A stretch of DNA of 64,000 nt from Poa pratensis (GCA_947311845.1 CAMZMU010000059.1:34791777-34855776); one strand, 5' to 3'; numbered from the stretch's first letter, positions 1 through 14,078 are shown. Notes: generated from the sequence alone by a model not told the origin. Translations and numbers: made by a program.

Positions 1-3000
1 TCTTCGATATAATATAAACTCCAAAATCTGGAAAGAACATCATTGGTCCGGTAAGGACTAATGTTTGAAGAAGCAATATGCTATTATGCAAAAGTATGAG
101 ATGAATCGCTCTAAACCCCGTAACTGTCTCTCGATGGTTGAGGTTTGTTTGAGTTTGGTGATTACCTTTAGATTGTTTTATCTTCAAGTTTACTTCACAA
201 GAAATATGACTTTAAAATTTTAACTTTAAAGGAGAACAACATTATAATATTTAAATGGTTGTTTGGGGTTGGTTACATCTATATGTTTGTAAAGTGCATT
301 TATGGACTCAAATTAAGTAAAGAAATTGGTGTAGTATTATTGTTTATGAATATAAAAAGAATCACTTTGGAAGAAATAAATAATGTGAAATGATGTAGTA
401 TTATTATTTGTGAAGGCAAAAAGAATAACTTTTGAAGAACAAGTAATGTATACATTGGTTGATTATTTTATCTTGGATAGTGTATTCATGAAGCAGACAA
501 AACTTATATATATATATAAGTTATTTACGACATATGACATGCATTTAGTTTCCCATGAAGGATATTAACCTTAACCAATCTTATTTCACTTCAAACAGAT
601 TCTTGTTCATCTGATTCAGCAGAATTATTTGCCAAGTTGAGTTCTAGTTTCGTTCTACTTGTTTAATGCCTTTATCTTGAAACTGGATGGATAAGAGAAT
701 CACATCCGTTACTTTATTGGTCCAATTAAATGTCACTGCTAGATGGAGGAAGTAACCTGGTACTTAACTTGTATGATTAAAGCAAGCATATACGTTCCAC
801 ATAACATAGTGTAGTGTTAGGTTGCTGCTCCAAAACTGCAAGGTTCAGCACTGATGCGAATTGGTATCCTGGAGCTATTAATTCTGGTACTGGCTAGTTA
901 AAATCCAATGGACTTGGTGTTACAACCATGTTTATTTGAGGAGAGTAAGATGCTAGATGATCGCCTGGACATGAAGTCTATTCTGGTTCTTAAGTGCTCA
1001 ACTGGAGGTCTGCCTCACTTGCAATTATTTGGTGGTTGTACATGATTTTAAATCTGAACCAGACACGAGGAGGCCACTGAGTTGGTCATGTTAATTTCCT
1101 AAATTATCTCATATAAACTCTCATCTGGTAGGAATTAGTTAAACTGTTTAGGCGTCCATACTAGTACACTAAAAAGAAGTGTAATAACCAGATCTCAAGC
1201 ATTAGTCATTCAGTCGAGCTTGCTTAATATCTTGGGTGTAACCTGATAGTTTACTAGGTTTAGTTCTTGTACGGAAACCAGATGATATGCTACAGAATAT
1301 GTGCTTGTCTAGAACATAGTGACCAAGTATGATCAGTTTTTGTGCTACTGAAATACACTTCTTATTTCTAAAGATAATACTTTGGTGTACGTGTACATCT
1401 GATTCTAATTAACAATCTTTTCTTCATTGCTCAACTCGGATTATTTACACAAGGATGCAATTAATTAACTATAAGCAGAGCGATATGATGGCAGCTTTCA
1501 GTTTAGATTAGCAAGCAAGTAGCAAGGCGTACACATACAGAGCAAGCTACAGCAGTACACGAGATGTTGTATTTTCAGAGGTGGACATGCAGTTCCCATC
1601 TTGTTAATCACTTACTCACGTGCACATGGACCAGCAGCTACTACTATCTAGATAGAATTCCTGAAACGTGTTTGTGTCGCTAGATATTAATTCCTACAGA
1701 AATCTGTACTAGATGACATGGACATTATTCCGACCCTGATTACTCGATCTATGCATCACGAGTGGACTAGAAATCATATTATTGAGCTTCTTGGTGCACC
1801 AAAGTGTGGAGTTATACCTGATGGTTGGGGATTTGAATATGTCTCAAACTGATTGGGGATGGACTTGGTTTCCTATGCAATTTTTCCTCTCCATCATCAG
1901 TATGGAGTATGAACAGCTGTGCCGACAGGCTCGGCATGCTCCGACAACGACGCCGTCGCGTCCGGCGACCTGTCTCTGACTGCTCACGGTCCTTCATCTT
2001 GACCCTGCACTGCTGGCCGCTCGCCGCTGTCGATGGATGCTAGTAGGTAGCCCCTGCAGTAACGCCACCACTAGTATTTGATCCCTTAGTTCACATCCAT
2101 GGCGCAGGAGCCCAGTTTCAGTGGAACGATACTACATAGAGGAGAGCAAGGAGATGTGCCCTGCAGCTAGGTAGTGGAGAAGTTGATTCAATCGATCCTT
2201 CACCTCTGGACTTCTACAGAGAATGTGAGGTGTCCTAATTGCTACGGTGGCTGCTCCTTTATGTGCCATCTCATGCTAGTAATTCTCCTTGAACGGTGAG
2301 GATAAGCTCTGGTTGAAAGAGAAATAGACAAGCATTTTGACTGCTACAGTACATGTTAAATACTCCCATGGATGGACTGGTACGTGCACAAGACATTTGA
2401 ACCGCTAGAGAATCTCCATCGATGGTATAAATACTTACACAGACCTAAAATATATATTGATGATAAATTAATTTTCCTTAGAAGTTTTTATCGGCTATAA
2501 TTTATTTACATAGATTTTTTTCATATTAAATTATTTTTGTTCCTCGCTAGGTATCCCTTTGCCCTCACGACTATTTTTGGAATCACAAAATTATACCATG
2601 TTTTATCGGAAAATAGATTTTCTCGAAATATTATCATAGCGGATAAGAATTTCTGGAACGTTATGTTCTCGAGTTGCATATTTCCAAATATTCAACACTC
2701 AACTAATAGAAGTGATAATTAACTAGTGGCACCTTTATTCACTTGCATTATTCTCTTTTATTTGTTTTTAGAGTGCGTGATGGTTTCAAATTTATTCGAG
2801 TTTGAATTTATTATGCATGTGTGAAATGCATGCAATGCATGACAATCAATAGTGCCCATATATAGTTATAACCATTATCACGGTTCGATCCACACTGCTC
2901 CCTAGTCAGCGCGATCTCACCAATAGTATTGGTTAACCTAGCAAAAGATAAAATATTACTTAAGCAATAAGGAAAATTTCTAGCCTGCATTTTACTAAAT

Positions 3001-4152
3001 TAGTTTTAAATATCTGGGGTATTTGTGGTTTAGTATTTTTCTTCATGTTTCGTCTTTTATATGAATCATTTGTTATAGTTTCCTACTTAAATTAAATTGA
3101 TCCAAATGGTCCATAGTCCATTATAGTCATTATTTCAATATTGATCCCTTAAGTCAATATTTTGCTTAAGACAATTTCTTGAAGTTCTTTATCTATTATC
3201 CAACATCATTTGCCTCACCCTTGTGGTGAAGACATCCATTCAATCCTAGCAAAGTTTTCTATTAATTGATTATAGAAGAATGTATGGTTATTCTATGACA
3301 TCAATTTGCCATATGCATATAAGAGAAATTTGTTAACAAGGTAGCTAGTCTTGTCTTCAAACTACTTCTCATAGTCAAGTGGCTGAGATGTGCTGAATTA
3401 TCTGACCTTCTATTTATTTGCATATGGCACTCACTTGTTTATGTATACAAAAGTGATTTGTTAACAAGGTTATAAGGCTTGTTATCAAACTACCTCTATA
3501 TAACATCAACATTGGAATGTCACACTCTTTCCGGAGATATTAATAAGACAAGATTCTGGTATTATAGCTCCTTATCTCCATTGCAGATGATCATAGCACT
3601 TCTATGCCATCCCTAAGAAATACATCTTCAAGATCCTCTTGTTGCTTTACCTTGTTCTCTGGTTAGATCCTTTTGGTGAATGACTTCAAGAAGATTAGGA
3701 GATAAGAGACATAAGATTCTCTAGATAATGTAAGAAGATCTTTGTTAAGATTTAGGTGATTCAAATTTGTCTTCAAGACTGACATGATTACCATGTACTA
3801 GAGATATGTCTAGCACAATTGATTAGACTAGATGCTAAGATGATAACTAGGAATATCTAGGTTTATCATCAACTCCGGAAAGAATGTCTTGGTGTAATAA
3901 TTATATTCCCACTGAGTTAAACAGTGTTATCGTATACCTCTCTACCCACAAATAGGGTTTTAGCCAAGATCCTCTCAAAGCTTATAACACTCAAGTTGAT
4001 GATCTACTTCAATTCCACCAACTCTAGTGAAACTTCATTCACTTAGTGTTTTAAAATAATTGCGAGAAAATTCTTCGGATTTTCTCATGCATGAATGCAA
4101 TGCACACTTCTGTGTCCACTCTTATTTTGGACTCTAATCCTGGGGTATTACA
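1..4152 (-). repeat. 3' LTR (partial) of the LARD-like element
   Basis: Corresponds to bases 1460-5611 of the right LTR. It ends in TATTACA at 4152, directly followed by the pyrimidine-rich complement of a polypurine tract. It contains an (AT)n run near 505-520 that differs by one base from its partner copy. Confidence 0.88.
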
Positions 4153-4170
4153 GTCTCCCCTCCTTAAACT
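4153..4170 (-). other. Polypurine tract of the LARD-like element
   Basis: On the minus strand the purine run AAGGAGGGGAGAC directly precedes the LTR start TGTAATACCC, the expected site for plus-strand priming. Confidence 0.8.
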
Positions 4171-6642
4171 AAACTTCGTCCTCGAAGTTCGTACGCTCTT
4201 ACGTTTGAGATTGAAGATGAGACTAGTGCATCAGATGGTAGGTCTCGAACTCCATGTTGATCTTCAATGGTGATAATTGGTGTATCCTCAAATCAAAAGA
4301 AAAATCTTGAATTCCCTTCTATCCTGGCAATGGTCAACTGTCAATTCCCTTGACACCTTGATTCCTTCTGGTACAATCCACTCTTGGGCCTCTTTTCTTG
4401 AAAACTCCTTAGATCCTAACTTTATCTAGTAATGTCACTATACCTAGTCCACCCTCATAAGATTGGCCTTGAGGGTTTACAGCCTAAGGCTTACTTAGTC
4501 TGGTTTTCTTTTTCTCGTGTCCTCTGGAATCTTAATGTCACACTCCTCCTGGTGATGCAAAGTGATAGCATGGTCTTGATTACTAGAAAATTTTGCTAAC
4601 ATATTTCTTCGTCATGCTCTTGGTTAGAACCAAAGAGTGACTCATTGTTGACAAAAGTCGTTCAACAACTTGGTTTTGTTAGTTTATTGACAAAAGTAGT
4701 TCAACAACTTGGTTTTGTTAATCTTCACTTAAAGTCTAATTATGAATTCATTTAAGTAGAAACCTCAACTCTTGACTTGAGATTCAAACAAGAGTTCTGT
4801 TATTGAGTGGGTTTTCAGTTAACCTATATCAATAAGGTCCAAAGCACTTAACTTGGGTTTCTGCTCATCTTTCATCCAATTTATTAGATCTCAACACTTC
4901 TACTTTGTTATCCACTCCCCTCCTTTGGGTTTTTGCAATGGTCTCTACACTCCATATATAACACCATGGGATCTTATAGTTAGGATATTGGTCTTTGTAT
5001 ACCATTACGTTAACACCTTTACAAGATCTCACGAAAGAGATCTACGGTGTACCCACACAATTGTGGATATCCGAGGTGAATTATCCCAACAAATCTTCAT
5101 TCCTTAAGGTCATTTATCACTTCTAAAGGTAAGTATATTACATAGGGGACTTTAAATATGAGAGTAACATAGTCCTCCATTACTACCATACCTACTTTTG
5201 ACGTTTCCAACATGTTTCGGAAGACGGTCTCTAAAAATCTTAACATATTTCTTTATCTACCCTAAGATAGGCTGAACTTGATGCTCCTTATGTCATACAC
5301 AGATGACTTGGTTACCTTAACCAATAGGATACCACTTGTGGATCATCCTAGTGTGATGACTATAAAATAAACTATAGGTTTTTAATCCCTTTTCTCCTCG
5401 TCTTCTCTCTGAAGTTTCAAAGCTTGAATACAACTTATTGCTTCAACACTTCCATTTCTCCACTACAATATACTTCCATGAACCTAGGTATTGACTAACT
5501 TTATCAGCTTCATAACTTTTCTGATCTAAGATACCATCCTTATTGTTGACTAATCATGATTTCAGATTGATCCTTCCTTCGAATTTAGCTTTAATACTCC
5601 ATCTTCTTTGCCTTTTTCTTCATGCAAGTCTTCATCTCCGCCTTTGGAACTCGTCTCTTCCTCACACGAATCCTAACTACCTCTAGATCAGTAACATCAA
5701 GAAAAGAACTCAATGTGACAATCATGTCATTGTACATCAAATTCTAACTTCATGTACCAACCTAGCCAACCAAAAATCCAATAAATCGCAAATACAGTTA
5801 TATATCAATCATGCAACATAAGCCCGTAAATTACGTAGTACTTTGAGTAAAACATCTCAAGTACCCAAGCTCAGATGCTATACACTACAAGATAGGTATA
5901 TATATTACCTTATAATCTAAAACAACTCTTTGCCTCAGTAGTTACACCAATTGCCCATTTGCAACGGAATAATCATAGGACAAAGTACTCAAAGAGTAGT
6001 TGTGGTATGGCTTGGTTTCTTATGGAACTAAACTCCATGTAGTTTGAATCTTCCGTCTGGCTAGAACAGATATTTAGAAACATAACCAGCTGCTTCAGGT
6101 AGATTCTCATGGTACAACAGAAGTAATAGTGTAGCTTCCGTCATTGAATATACCATCTCCTAATTACTTAACATATTATACTATACTCACGTGAATCCCC
6201 TTTGAACTTCATCAATAGGGTATTGACATACTTTTCATAGCCGAATGTCGATGATTCTTCACTATCATCAAACATCTCCTGACTACCTCCATCCATAACT
6301 TATGATAGGGTTCTACTTCATAGGGTAAGGTTATCAATGATACCATGTTGGTAACACTGACTTGTATGTAATCTATTTGATATATCAACTAGTACTGGAC
6401 AATCTTAACTTGTCATACCAAGTTGAAAAGAAATAATATAGATGCATATTATACCTATAGAATAGTAAATAAGAATATCTTCTCCAGTTGGGTAAGGAAA
6501 TGTGTATACAGTTATAACGGTTTTATTCTCAGGTGAATAACCATCATAGTTGTAAAATATAGAGTTCATATAAATGTGATAACTCCCTATAGTCTTACCA
6601 ACCTACAAGTCTCCTAAAAGGGTTTTAATCCTAAGGTCGTTC

Positions 6643-6654
6643 GCTCTGATACCA
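6643..6654 (-). other. Primer-binding site (initiator tRNA-Met type)
   Basis: The minus strand reads TGGTATCAGAGC two bases after the LTR end ...ACTACA. This is the usual plant LTR-element PBS complementary to the 3' end of initiator tRNA-Met. Confidence 0.85.
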
Positions 6655-6656
6655 CC

Positions 6657-9600
6657 TGTAGTGACCCAGCACACCACTGCATGTTGTAGTGTACAAGTCG
6701 TTGACATAATACTCACGAAAGGACCACTTCGTAAATATTACATCCTTCAGAGTAGTACAACAGAAACATAGTCGGTCCAAGGTAACACTATAGGATTACA
6801 ACACTATTCAATACAAAAACTCGAGAACCTCCTTTACAAACAGAAGTAGGTCTCGTGCAAAAGAAACTCCCAAAAGACTCAAATCGAAGCACCAAGCTAG
6901 ATACCAGCTCTACTTCTAACTCCTAATCCACTACTGTGTGGTCACAGCCCTAATCTATCCACCTGGAATCTCCGTGTCTAGAGTTGTTTTCCTCCATCCA
7001 ATTATAGTCATCTTGTCCATAGGAATTGTTGTCGACGTGTCCACCGTTGCACTATTGTCACCACGCATTCGTTGGCAAAGTAGAGGTTGACTCCTTCAGA
7101 CCCACCAGGTTGATTTGACTCCTTGTCGAAGATCTCCCAACATCGCTATGGATTCCTGTCCTTCCTCTGCTGTCTCCAATAATCTAAGCAGGGGTCAACG
7201 GAGGAAAGAGTGAGCAACACGAGCGTTACTCAGCAAGTTCATATAATAGGAATAAGGTGTTTTATGCACTAGCTACCATCCATACCAAAAGGTCATGGAT
7301 GAACATGCATAACTTTGTAAAACATTTTTAGGAAAAGATTTATTTTATCTTCAGAAAACTATGCCCGTCATCGATTCACAGGTGCTAGGGCCTTGAGGAG
7401 CCTCCTTTCCTGCAGCGTTCGCCGTTCCTTCCTGGAACGTGGAGTAACATGTCACATTTTTACACTCTGCAGAGGTGCGTTACTTTACCCATAAGAGACC
7501 AACATCATGTTGCACAACCAGGCGTACTTTCCTGTCCACACTTCCTATGGTGTGGGGCCCGATTGTTGATCCAAGCCATTCGCCGTGCTTCTCCAACAAC
7601 CCCGCATGCCCACCCAATTCATGCATAGCAGAATAACCCTGGCTCTACCCCTCACGGTAGATACCTAGGCATCCCCTTGCAGACCATCATAGACCCCAGT
7701 CCGTTGGGAATTAAGGGATCCCACCCATGTGCATGTAGTCCCGCAAGATCTACAGCCTAAGGAACTGGCGGTCCGTTGACATGCGAAAGGGAGAAGATCA
7801 CAGATGACTTTCCCGTCCCATTCCAAGTCTCATGGTTAACGCTTCATTTACGGCGCAAGAACACTGACGGCATTGGTTCTTAAGTCCTAGGTAATACTTT
7901 CCCGTGCAAATGGAACCTCCACCAACCACATCATACCATGGTTCCATCTGCCAGCCAACAATATATATATAGCAATTCACATCATTCGAAGATAGGTTTT
8001 TCTTTTTCATGCAATGATAAACCATAGTATTTTTATTTACTTTGATAAACATAATCAAGTAGGACATGAGCAAGAGTGAACTTGCCTTTTTGACTGCAAG
8101 ATTATGCAGCCAAGGTCTTCGATATAATATAAACTCCAAAATCTGGAAAGAACATCATTGGTCCGGTAAGGACTAATGTTTGAAGAAGCAATATGCTATT
8201 ATGCAAAAGTATGAGATGAATCGCTCTAAACCCCGTAACTGTCTCTCGATGGTTGAGGTTTGTTTGAGTTTGGTGATTACCTTTAGATTGTTTTATCTTC
8301 AAGTTTACTTCACAAGAAATATGACTTTAAAATTTTAACTTTAAAGGAGAACAACATTATAATATTTAAATGGTTGTTTGGGGTTGGTTACATCTATATG
8401 TTTGTAAAGTGCATTTATGGACTCAAATTAAGTAAAGAAATTGGTGTAGTATTATTATTTATGAATATAAAAAGAATCACTTTGGAAGAAATAAATAATG
8501 TGAAATGATGTAGTATTATTATTTGTGAAGGCAAAAAGAATAACTTTTGAAGAACAAGTAATGTATACATTGGTTGATTATTTTATCTTGGATAGTGTAT
8601 TCATGAAGCAGACAAAACTTATATATATATATAGTTATTTACGACATATGACATGCATTTAGTTTCCCATGAAGGATATTAACCTTAACCAATCTTATTT
8701 CACTTCAAACAGATTCTTGTTCATCTGATTCAGCAGAATTATTTGCCAAGTTGAGTTCTAGTTTCGTTCTACTTGTTTAATGCCTTTATCTTGAAACTGG
8801 ATGGATAAGAGAATCACATCAGTTACTTTATTGGTCCAATTAAATGTCACTGCTAGATGGAGGAAGTAACCTGGTACTTAACTTGTATGATTAAAGCAAG
8901 CATATACGTTCCACATAACATAGTGTAGTGTTAGGTTGCTGCTCCAAAACTGCAAGGTTCAGCACTGATGCGAATTGGTATCCTGGAGCTATTAATTCTG
9001 GTACTGGCTAGTTAAAATCCAATGGACTTGGTGTTACAACCATGTTTATTTGAGGAGAGTAAGATGCTAGATGATCGCCTGGACATGAAGTCTATTCTGG
9101 TTCTTAAGTGCTCAACTGGAGGTCTGCCTCACTTGCAATTATTTGGTGGTTGTACATGATTTTAAATCTGAACCAGACACGAGGAGGCCACTGAGTTGGT
9201 CATGTTAATTTCCTAAATTATCTCATATAAACTCTCATCTGGTAGGAATTAGTTAAACTGTTTAGGCGTCCATACTAGTACACTAAAAAGAAGTGTAATA
9301 ACCAGATCTCAAGCATTAGTCATTCAGTCGAGCTTGCTTAATATCTTGGGTGTAACCTGATAGTTTACTAGGTTTAGTTCTTGTACGGAAACCAGATGAT
9401 ATGCTACAGAATATGTGCTTGTCTAGAACATAGTGACCAAGTATGATCAGTTTTTGTGCTACTGAAATACACTTCTTATTTCTAAAGATAATACTTTGGT
9501 GTACGTGTACATCTGATTCTAATTAACAATCTTTTCTTCATTGCTCAACTCGGATTATTTACACAAGGATGCAATTAATTAACTATAAGCAGAGCGATAT

Positions 9601-12267
9601 GATGGCAGCTTTCAGTTTAGATTAGCAAGCAAGTAGCAAGGCGTACACATACAGAGCAAGCTACAGCAGTACACGAGATGTTGTATTTTCAGAGGTGGAC
9701 ATGCAGTTCCCATCTTGTTAATCACTTACTCACGTGCACATGGACCAGCAGCTACTACTATCTAGATAGAATTCCTGAAACGTGTTTGTGTCGCTAGATA
9801 TTAATTCCTACAGAAATCTGTACTAGATGACATGGACATTATTCCGAACCTGATTACTCGATCTATGCATCACGAGTGGACTAGAAATCATATTATTGAG
9901 CTTCTTGGTGCACCAAAGTGTGGAGTTATACCTGATGGTTGGGGATTTGAATATGTCTCAAACTGATTGGGGATGGACTTGGTTTCCTATGCAATTTTTC
10001 CTCTCCATCATCAGTATGGAGTATGAACAGCTGTGCCGACAGGCTCGGCATGCTCCGACAACGACGCCGTCGCGTCCGGCGACCTGTCTCTGACTGCTCA
10101 CGGTCCTTCATCTTGACCCTGCACTGCTGGCCGCTCGCCGCTGTCGATGGATGCTAGTAGGTAGCCCCTGCAGTAACGCCACCACTAGTATTTGATCCCT
10201 TAGTTCACAGCCATGGCGCAGGAGCCCAGTTTCAGTGGAACGATACTACATAGAGGAGAGCAAGGAGATGTGCCCTGCAGCTAGGTAGTGGAGAAGTTGA
10301 TTCAATCGATCCTTCACCTCAGGACTTCTACAGAGAATGTGAGGTGTCCTAATTGCTACGGTGGCTGCTCCTTTATGTGCCATCTCATGCTAGTAATTCT
10401 CCTTGAACGGTGAGGATAAGCTCTGGTTGAAAGAGAAATAGACAAGCATTTTGACTGCTACAGTACATGTTAAATACTCCCATGGATGGACTGGTACGTG
10501 CACAAGACATTTGAACCGCTAGAGAATCTCCATCGATGGTATAAATACTTACACAGACCTAAAATATATATTGATGATAAATTAATTTTCCTTAGAAGTT
10601 TTTATCGGCTATAATTTATTTACATAGATTTTTTTCATATTAAATTATTTTTGTTCCTCGCTAGGTATCCCTTTGCCCTCACGACTATTTTTGGAAGTCA
10701 CAAAATTATACCATGTTTTATCGGAAAATAGATTTTCTCGAAATATTATCATAGCGGATAAGAATTTCTGGAACGTTATGTTCTCGAGTTGCATATTTCC
10801 AAATATTCAACACTCAACTAATAGAAGTGATAATTAACTAGTGGCACCTTTATTCACTTGCATTATTCTCTTTTATTTGTTTTTAGAGTGCGTGATGGTT
10901 TCAAATTTATTCGAGTTTGAATTTATTATGCATGTGTGAAATGCATGCAATGCATGACAATCAATAGTGCCCATATATAGTTATAACCATTATCACGGTT
11001 CGATCCACACTGCTCCCTAGTCAGCGCGATCTCACCAATAGTATTGGTTAACCTAGCAAAAGATAAAATATTACTTAAGCAATAAGGAAAATTTCTAGCC
11101 TGCATTTTACTAAATTAGTTTTAAATATCTGGGGTATTTGTGGTTTAGTATTTTTCTTCATGTTTCGTCTTTTATATGAATCATTTGTTATAGTTTCCTA
11201 CTTAAATTAAATTGATCCAAATGGTCCATAGTCCATTATAGTCATTATTTCAATATTGATCCCTTAAGTCAATATTTTGCTTAAGACAATTTCTTGAAGT
11301 TCTTTATCTATTATCCAACATCATTTGCCTCACCCTTGTGGTGAAGACATCCATTCAATCCTAGCAAAGTTTTCTATTAATTGATTATAGAAGAATGTAT
11401 GGTTATTCTATGACATCAATTTGCCATATGCATATAAGAGAAATTTGTTAACAAGGTAGCTAGTCTTGTCTTCAAACTACTTCTCATAGTCAAGTGGCTG
11501 AGATGTGCTGAATTATCTGACCTTCTATTTATTTGCATATGGCACTCACTTGTTTATGTATACAAAAGTGATTTGTTAACAAGGTTATAAGGCTTGTTAT
11601 CAAACTACCTCTATATAACATCAACATTGGAATGTCACACTCTTTCCGGAGATATTAATAAGACAAGATTCTGGTATTATAGCTCCTTATCTCCATTGCA
11701 GATGATCATAGCACTTCTATGCCATCCCTAAGAAATACATCTTCAAGATCCTCTTGTTGCTTTACCTTGTTCTCTGGTTAGATCCTTTTGGTGAATGACT
11801 TCAAGAAGATTAGGAGATAAGAGACATAAGATTCTCTAGATAATGTAAGAAGATCTTTGTTAAGATTTAGGTGATTCAAATTTGTCTTCAAGACTGACAT
11901 GATTACCATGTACTAGAGATATGTCTAGCACAATTGATTAGACTAGATGCTAAGATGATAACTAGGAATATCTAGGTTTATCATCAACTCCGGAAAGAAT
12001 GTCTTGGTGTAATAATTATATTCCCACTGAGTTAAACAGTGTTATCGTATACCTCTCTACCCACAAATAGGGTTTTAGCCAAGATCCTCTCAAAGCTTAT
12101 AACACTCAAGTTGATGATCTACTTCAATTCCACCAACTCTAGTGAAACTTCATTCACTTAGTGTTTTAAAATAATTGCGCGAAAATTCTTCGGATTTTCT
12201 CATGCATGAATGCAATGCACACTTCTGTGTCCACTCTTATTTTGGACTCTAATCCTGGGGTATTACA
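6657..12267 (-). repeat. 5' LTR (complete, 5611 bp) of the LARD-like element
   Basis: Starts TGTAGTGACC and ends GGTATTACA on the plus strand, so TG...CA on either strand. The last 4152 bp match 1-4152. Short ORFs at 7798-8302 and 9896-10111 sit inside it and have no coding character. Confidence 0.87.
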
Positions 12268-12967
12268 GTATTATAGACTTACTGCAAATAATTTCAGCAA
12301 CAAAGGTCAGCAAAAAAGAATCACGATTAATTACATAAACTCTCAACTCGGACTCTGAGCTAGAAACTTCCTAATAGCACGTTTCCGGCAATCTGAACCA
12401 AAATGTCCACCATGGCATCATCACAATTACAATGACTTAAAATATGAATGGGCAATAATTACCTTGTATTTGTTGGTTTTCTGCAAGTTCATGAAATGTG
12501 TTTCTCTCCACTTGTATCTTCACGATGGTATCATCACAATTACAATGACTTAAAATATGAATGGGCAATAATTACCTTGTATTTGTTGGTTTTCTGCAAG
12601 TTCATGAAATGTGTTTCTCTCCACTTGTATCTTCACGATGGCATAGTAAAAATCATGATACTGCGAGAAGATTATTACACAGAAATGTGTTTTGTCCAAT
12701 AATTTTATTTTCGGTTTGTTATAGACACACATTCTCTATAATAATTAGACATAGATGGTATAAAAAATCATGATAGTGAGAGCAAATAACATAAAAATAT
12801 GACTTGCCAATCTTTTTTTTCAAATAGTTATACACACCTTCTCAATAAAAAATAGACATACCCCATTCTTATTTGGTACAAACCAGAGCAACCGTCTGAC
12901 TTGTGGCAATACCCACACATCAATGTTGTTTTCATGATCATTTTGAGTATTTTTTCGGTAAGACTTA

Positions 12968-12970
<3 letters not shown>
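12268..12970. other. Spacer with a 113-bp tandem duplication
   Basis: The flank of the LARD insertion. Bases 12418-12530 are repeated at 12531-12643 with only one or two differences. Nothing else recognisable. The short ORFs here only exist because of the duplication. Confidence 0.7.

Positions 12971-13039
<69 letters not shown>
12971..13039. repeat. (AT)n microsatellite, about 34 units
   Basis: Uninterrupted alternating AT preceded by the 23-bp sequence ending taagacttaggc. The same lead-in precedes a second (AT)n run at 13452. Confidence 0.95.
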
Positions 13040-13041
<2 letters not shown>

Positions 13042-13427
13042 AAGCTCAGATGGGGCACCTAGGAGCATGGGCACCAGGATGGAATACGAACAGTTTTAGG
13101 TATGTAGCCATATACATATACCTTGGGTATGTATACCTTAGGTATGTAGGAGGTACATATGATTCTGGGTATGCACATTATGGGGTATGCATACCTAATA
13201 ATGTGCACATACCTAAGTTATTTATATATATACCTGATCTGTACGCGTACAATTGAACACACATACCCGAGGTATATATAACATGTAGATACCTCGAATA
13301 CACATACCCAATGTATGTGTACCTCCTATATACCCAACATGTGCATACCCGAGTTATAGGTGTCATGTACATACCCAAAATGTACTGTATTCTATCCAGG
13401 TGCCCGGGCACCAGAGAGCACCTGTTA
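13040..13427. repeat. Foldback (inverted-repeat) element with GGTATGTA motifs
   Basis: The left arm beginning GGGCACC...GGGCACCAGGATGGAATAC (13053-13087) is matched in inverted orientation by 13386-13422 (GTATTCTATCCAGGTGCCCGG). Both arms continue with many copies of GGTATGTA/TACATACC, so the whole ~390 bp can fold into a long imperfect hairpin. It is flanked on both sides by the same 23-bp sequence plus an (AT)n run. This looks like a foldback or MITE-type DNA element. No coding sequence; family not recognised. Confidence 0.6.
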
Positions 13428-13448
13428 ATATTTTTTCGGTAAGACTTA

Positions 13449-13451
<3 letters not shown>

Positions 13452-13504
<53 letters not shown>
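13452..13504. repeat. (AT)n microsatellite, about 26 units
   Basis: Second AT run, with the same preceding sequence as the run at 12971. Confidence 0.95.
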
Positions 13505-13505
<1 letters not shown>

Positions 13506-14078
13506 TTTCTTCACATTCAATGATAAACAGAGCCACCAAAATACAAGGAAATAAACGATCTTCCCCATTCTCGCAGCAAACATTGTCTGCAAACATTAGT
13601 AGTAACAGATCACATCATAGCTAACCTCCCAGCTCTTAAGATCTTGCACTCCAAATATTAAATTCAGTGTGCAAAGAAATATGTTCAGTGTGAACGACCA
13701 GCAATATGTTCATATGAATCCTTGTATGCACATGATTAATATACAAGGGAACCCGCTTGAAGCAAATAAATTAGAGATTAGGTGTGTGGGGAATCGAGAT
13801 GAGGCATACCATGATTACCATCGGAGCAGCAGATTTTTGCAAGTAATCGTGCATGCACATGATTAATATGCAAGGGAACCCGCTTGAAGCACGCGGGCGG
13901 CAAGGGTGTCGACTGGCGTGAACGCCAGGCCTATCAGGCGTAAGTTTTCAGGCCGGATCCTCAGACCTGGATTGCATCCTTCTCTCGTTGTCTCGCACAC
14001 ACGAATAGGCACACACATCCCAGTTCCCCTTTTCTCAACAAAAAAATCCCAGTTCTCCAACTCCCGCATCAATCACCA
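13505..14078. other. Spacer with a 40-bp direct repeat
   Basis: About 40 bp beginning atgcacatgattaata occurs at 13726-13765 and again at 13853-13892, 127 bp apart, with one difference. No gene seen in this stretch. Confidence 0.6.

Larger units (their letters stand above)
4153..6656 (-). other. Non-coding internal domain of the LARD-like element
   Basis: 2.5 kb of AT-rich sequence between PPT and PBS. The longest open frame is about 84 codons (4853-5107) and shows no retroelement domain. I see no gag, protease, reverse transcriptase or integrase motif. Confidence 0.75.
1..12267 (-). mobile_element. LARD-like LTR retrotransposon with giant LTRs, non-coding interior
   Basis: Bases 1-4152 recur almost unchanged at 8116-12267. 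The complete right copy runs from TGTAGTGACC at 6657 to GGTATTACA at 12267 (5611 bp, TG...CA ends). The left copy is cut by the window start. Only 2504 bp (4153-6656) lie between the LTRs. A primer-binding site facing left (6643-6654) and a polypurine tract on the minus strand next to 4152 put the element on the minus strand, so the right LTR is its 5' LTR. No ORF in the element exceeds about 113 codons and none resembles gag or pol, so mobility must depend on enzymes from elsewhere. Very long LTRs around a short non-coding interior is the definition of a LARD (described from Triticeae). The exact family is not recognised. By eye the two LTR copies differ at about 6 bases and 2 indels, which means a very recent insertion. 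The candidate target duplication is 12268-12272 (gtatt); its partner lies outside the window. Confidence 0.85.

Noticed and set aside
7798..8302. Minus-strand ORFs of 113 and 66 codons
   Set aside because: They straddle LTR sequence of the LARD-like element and show no domain or codon bias.
12820..13074. ORFs rich in alternating Tyr-Ile
   Set aside because: Translation of the (AT)n microsatellite; not coding. The same applies to 13363-13624.
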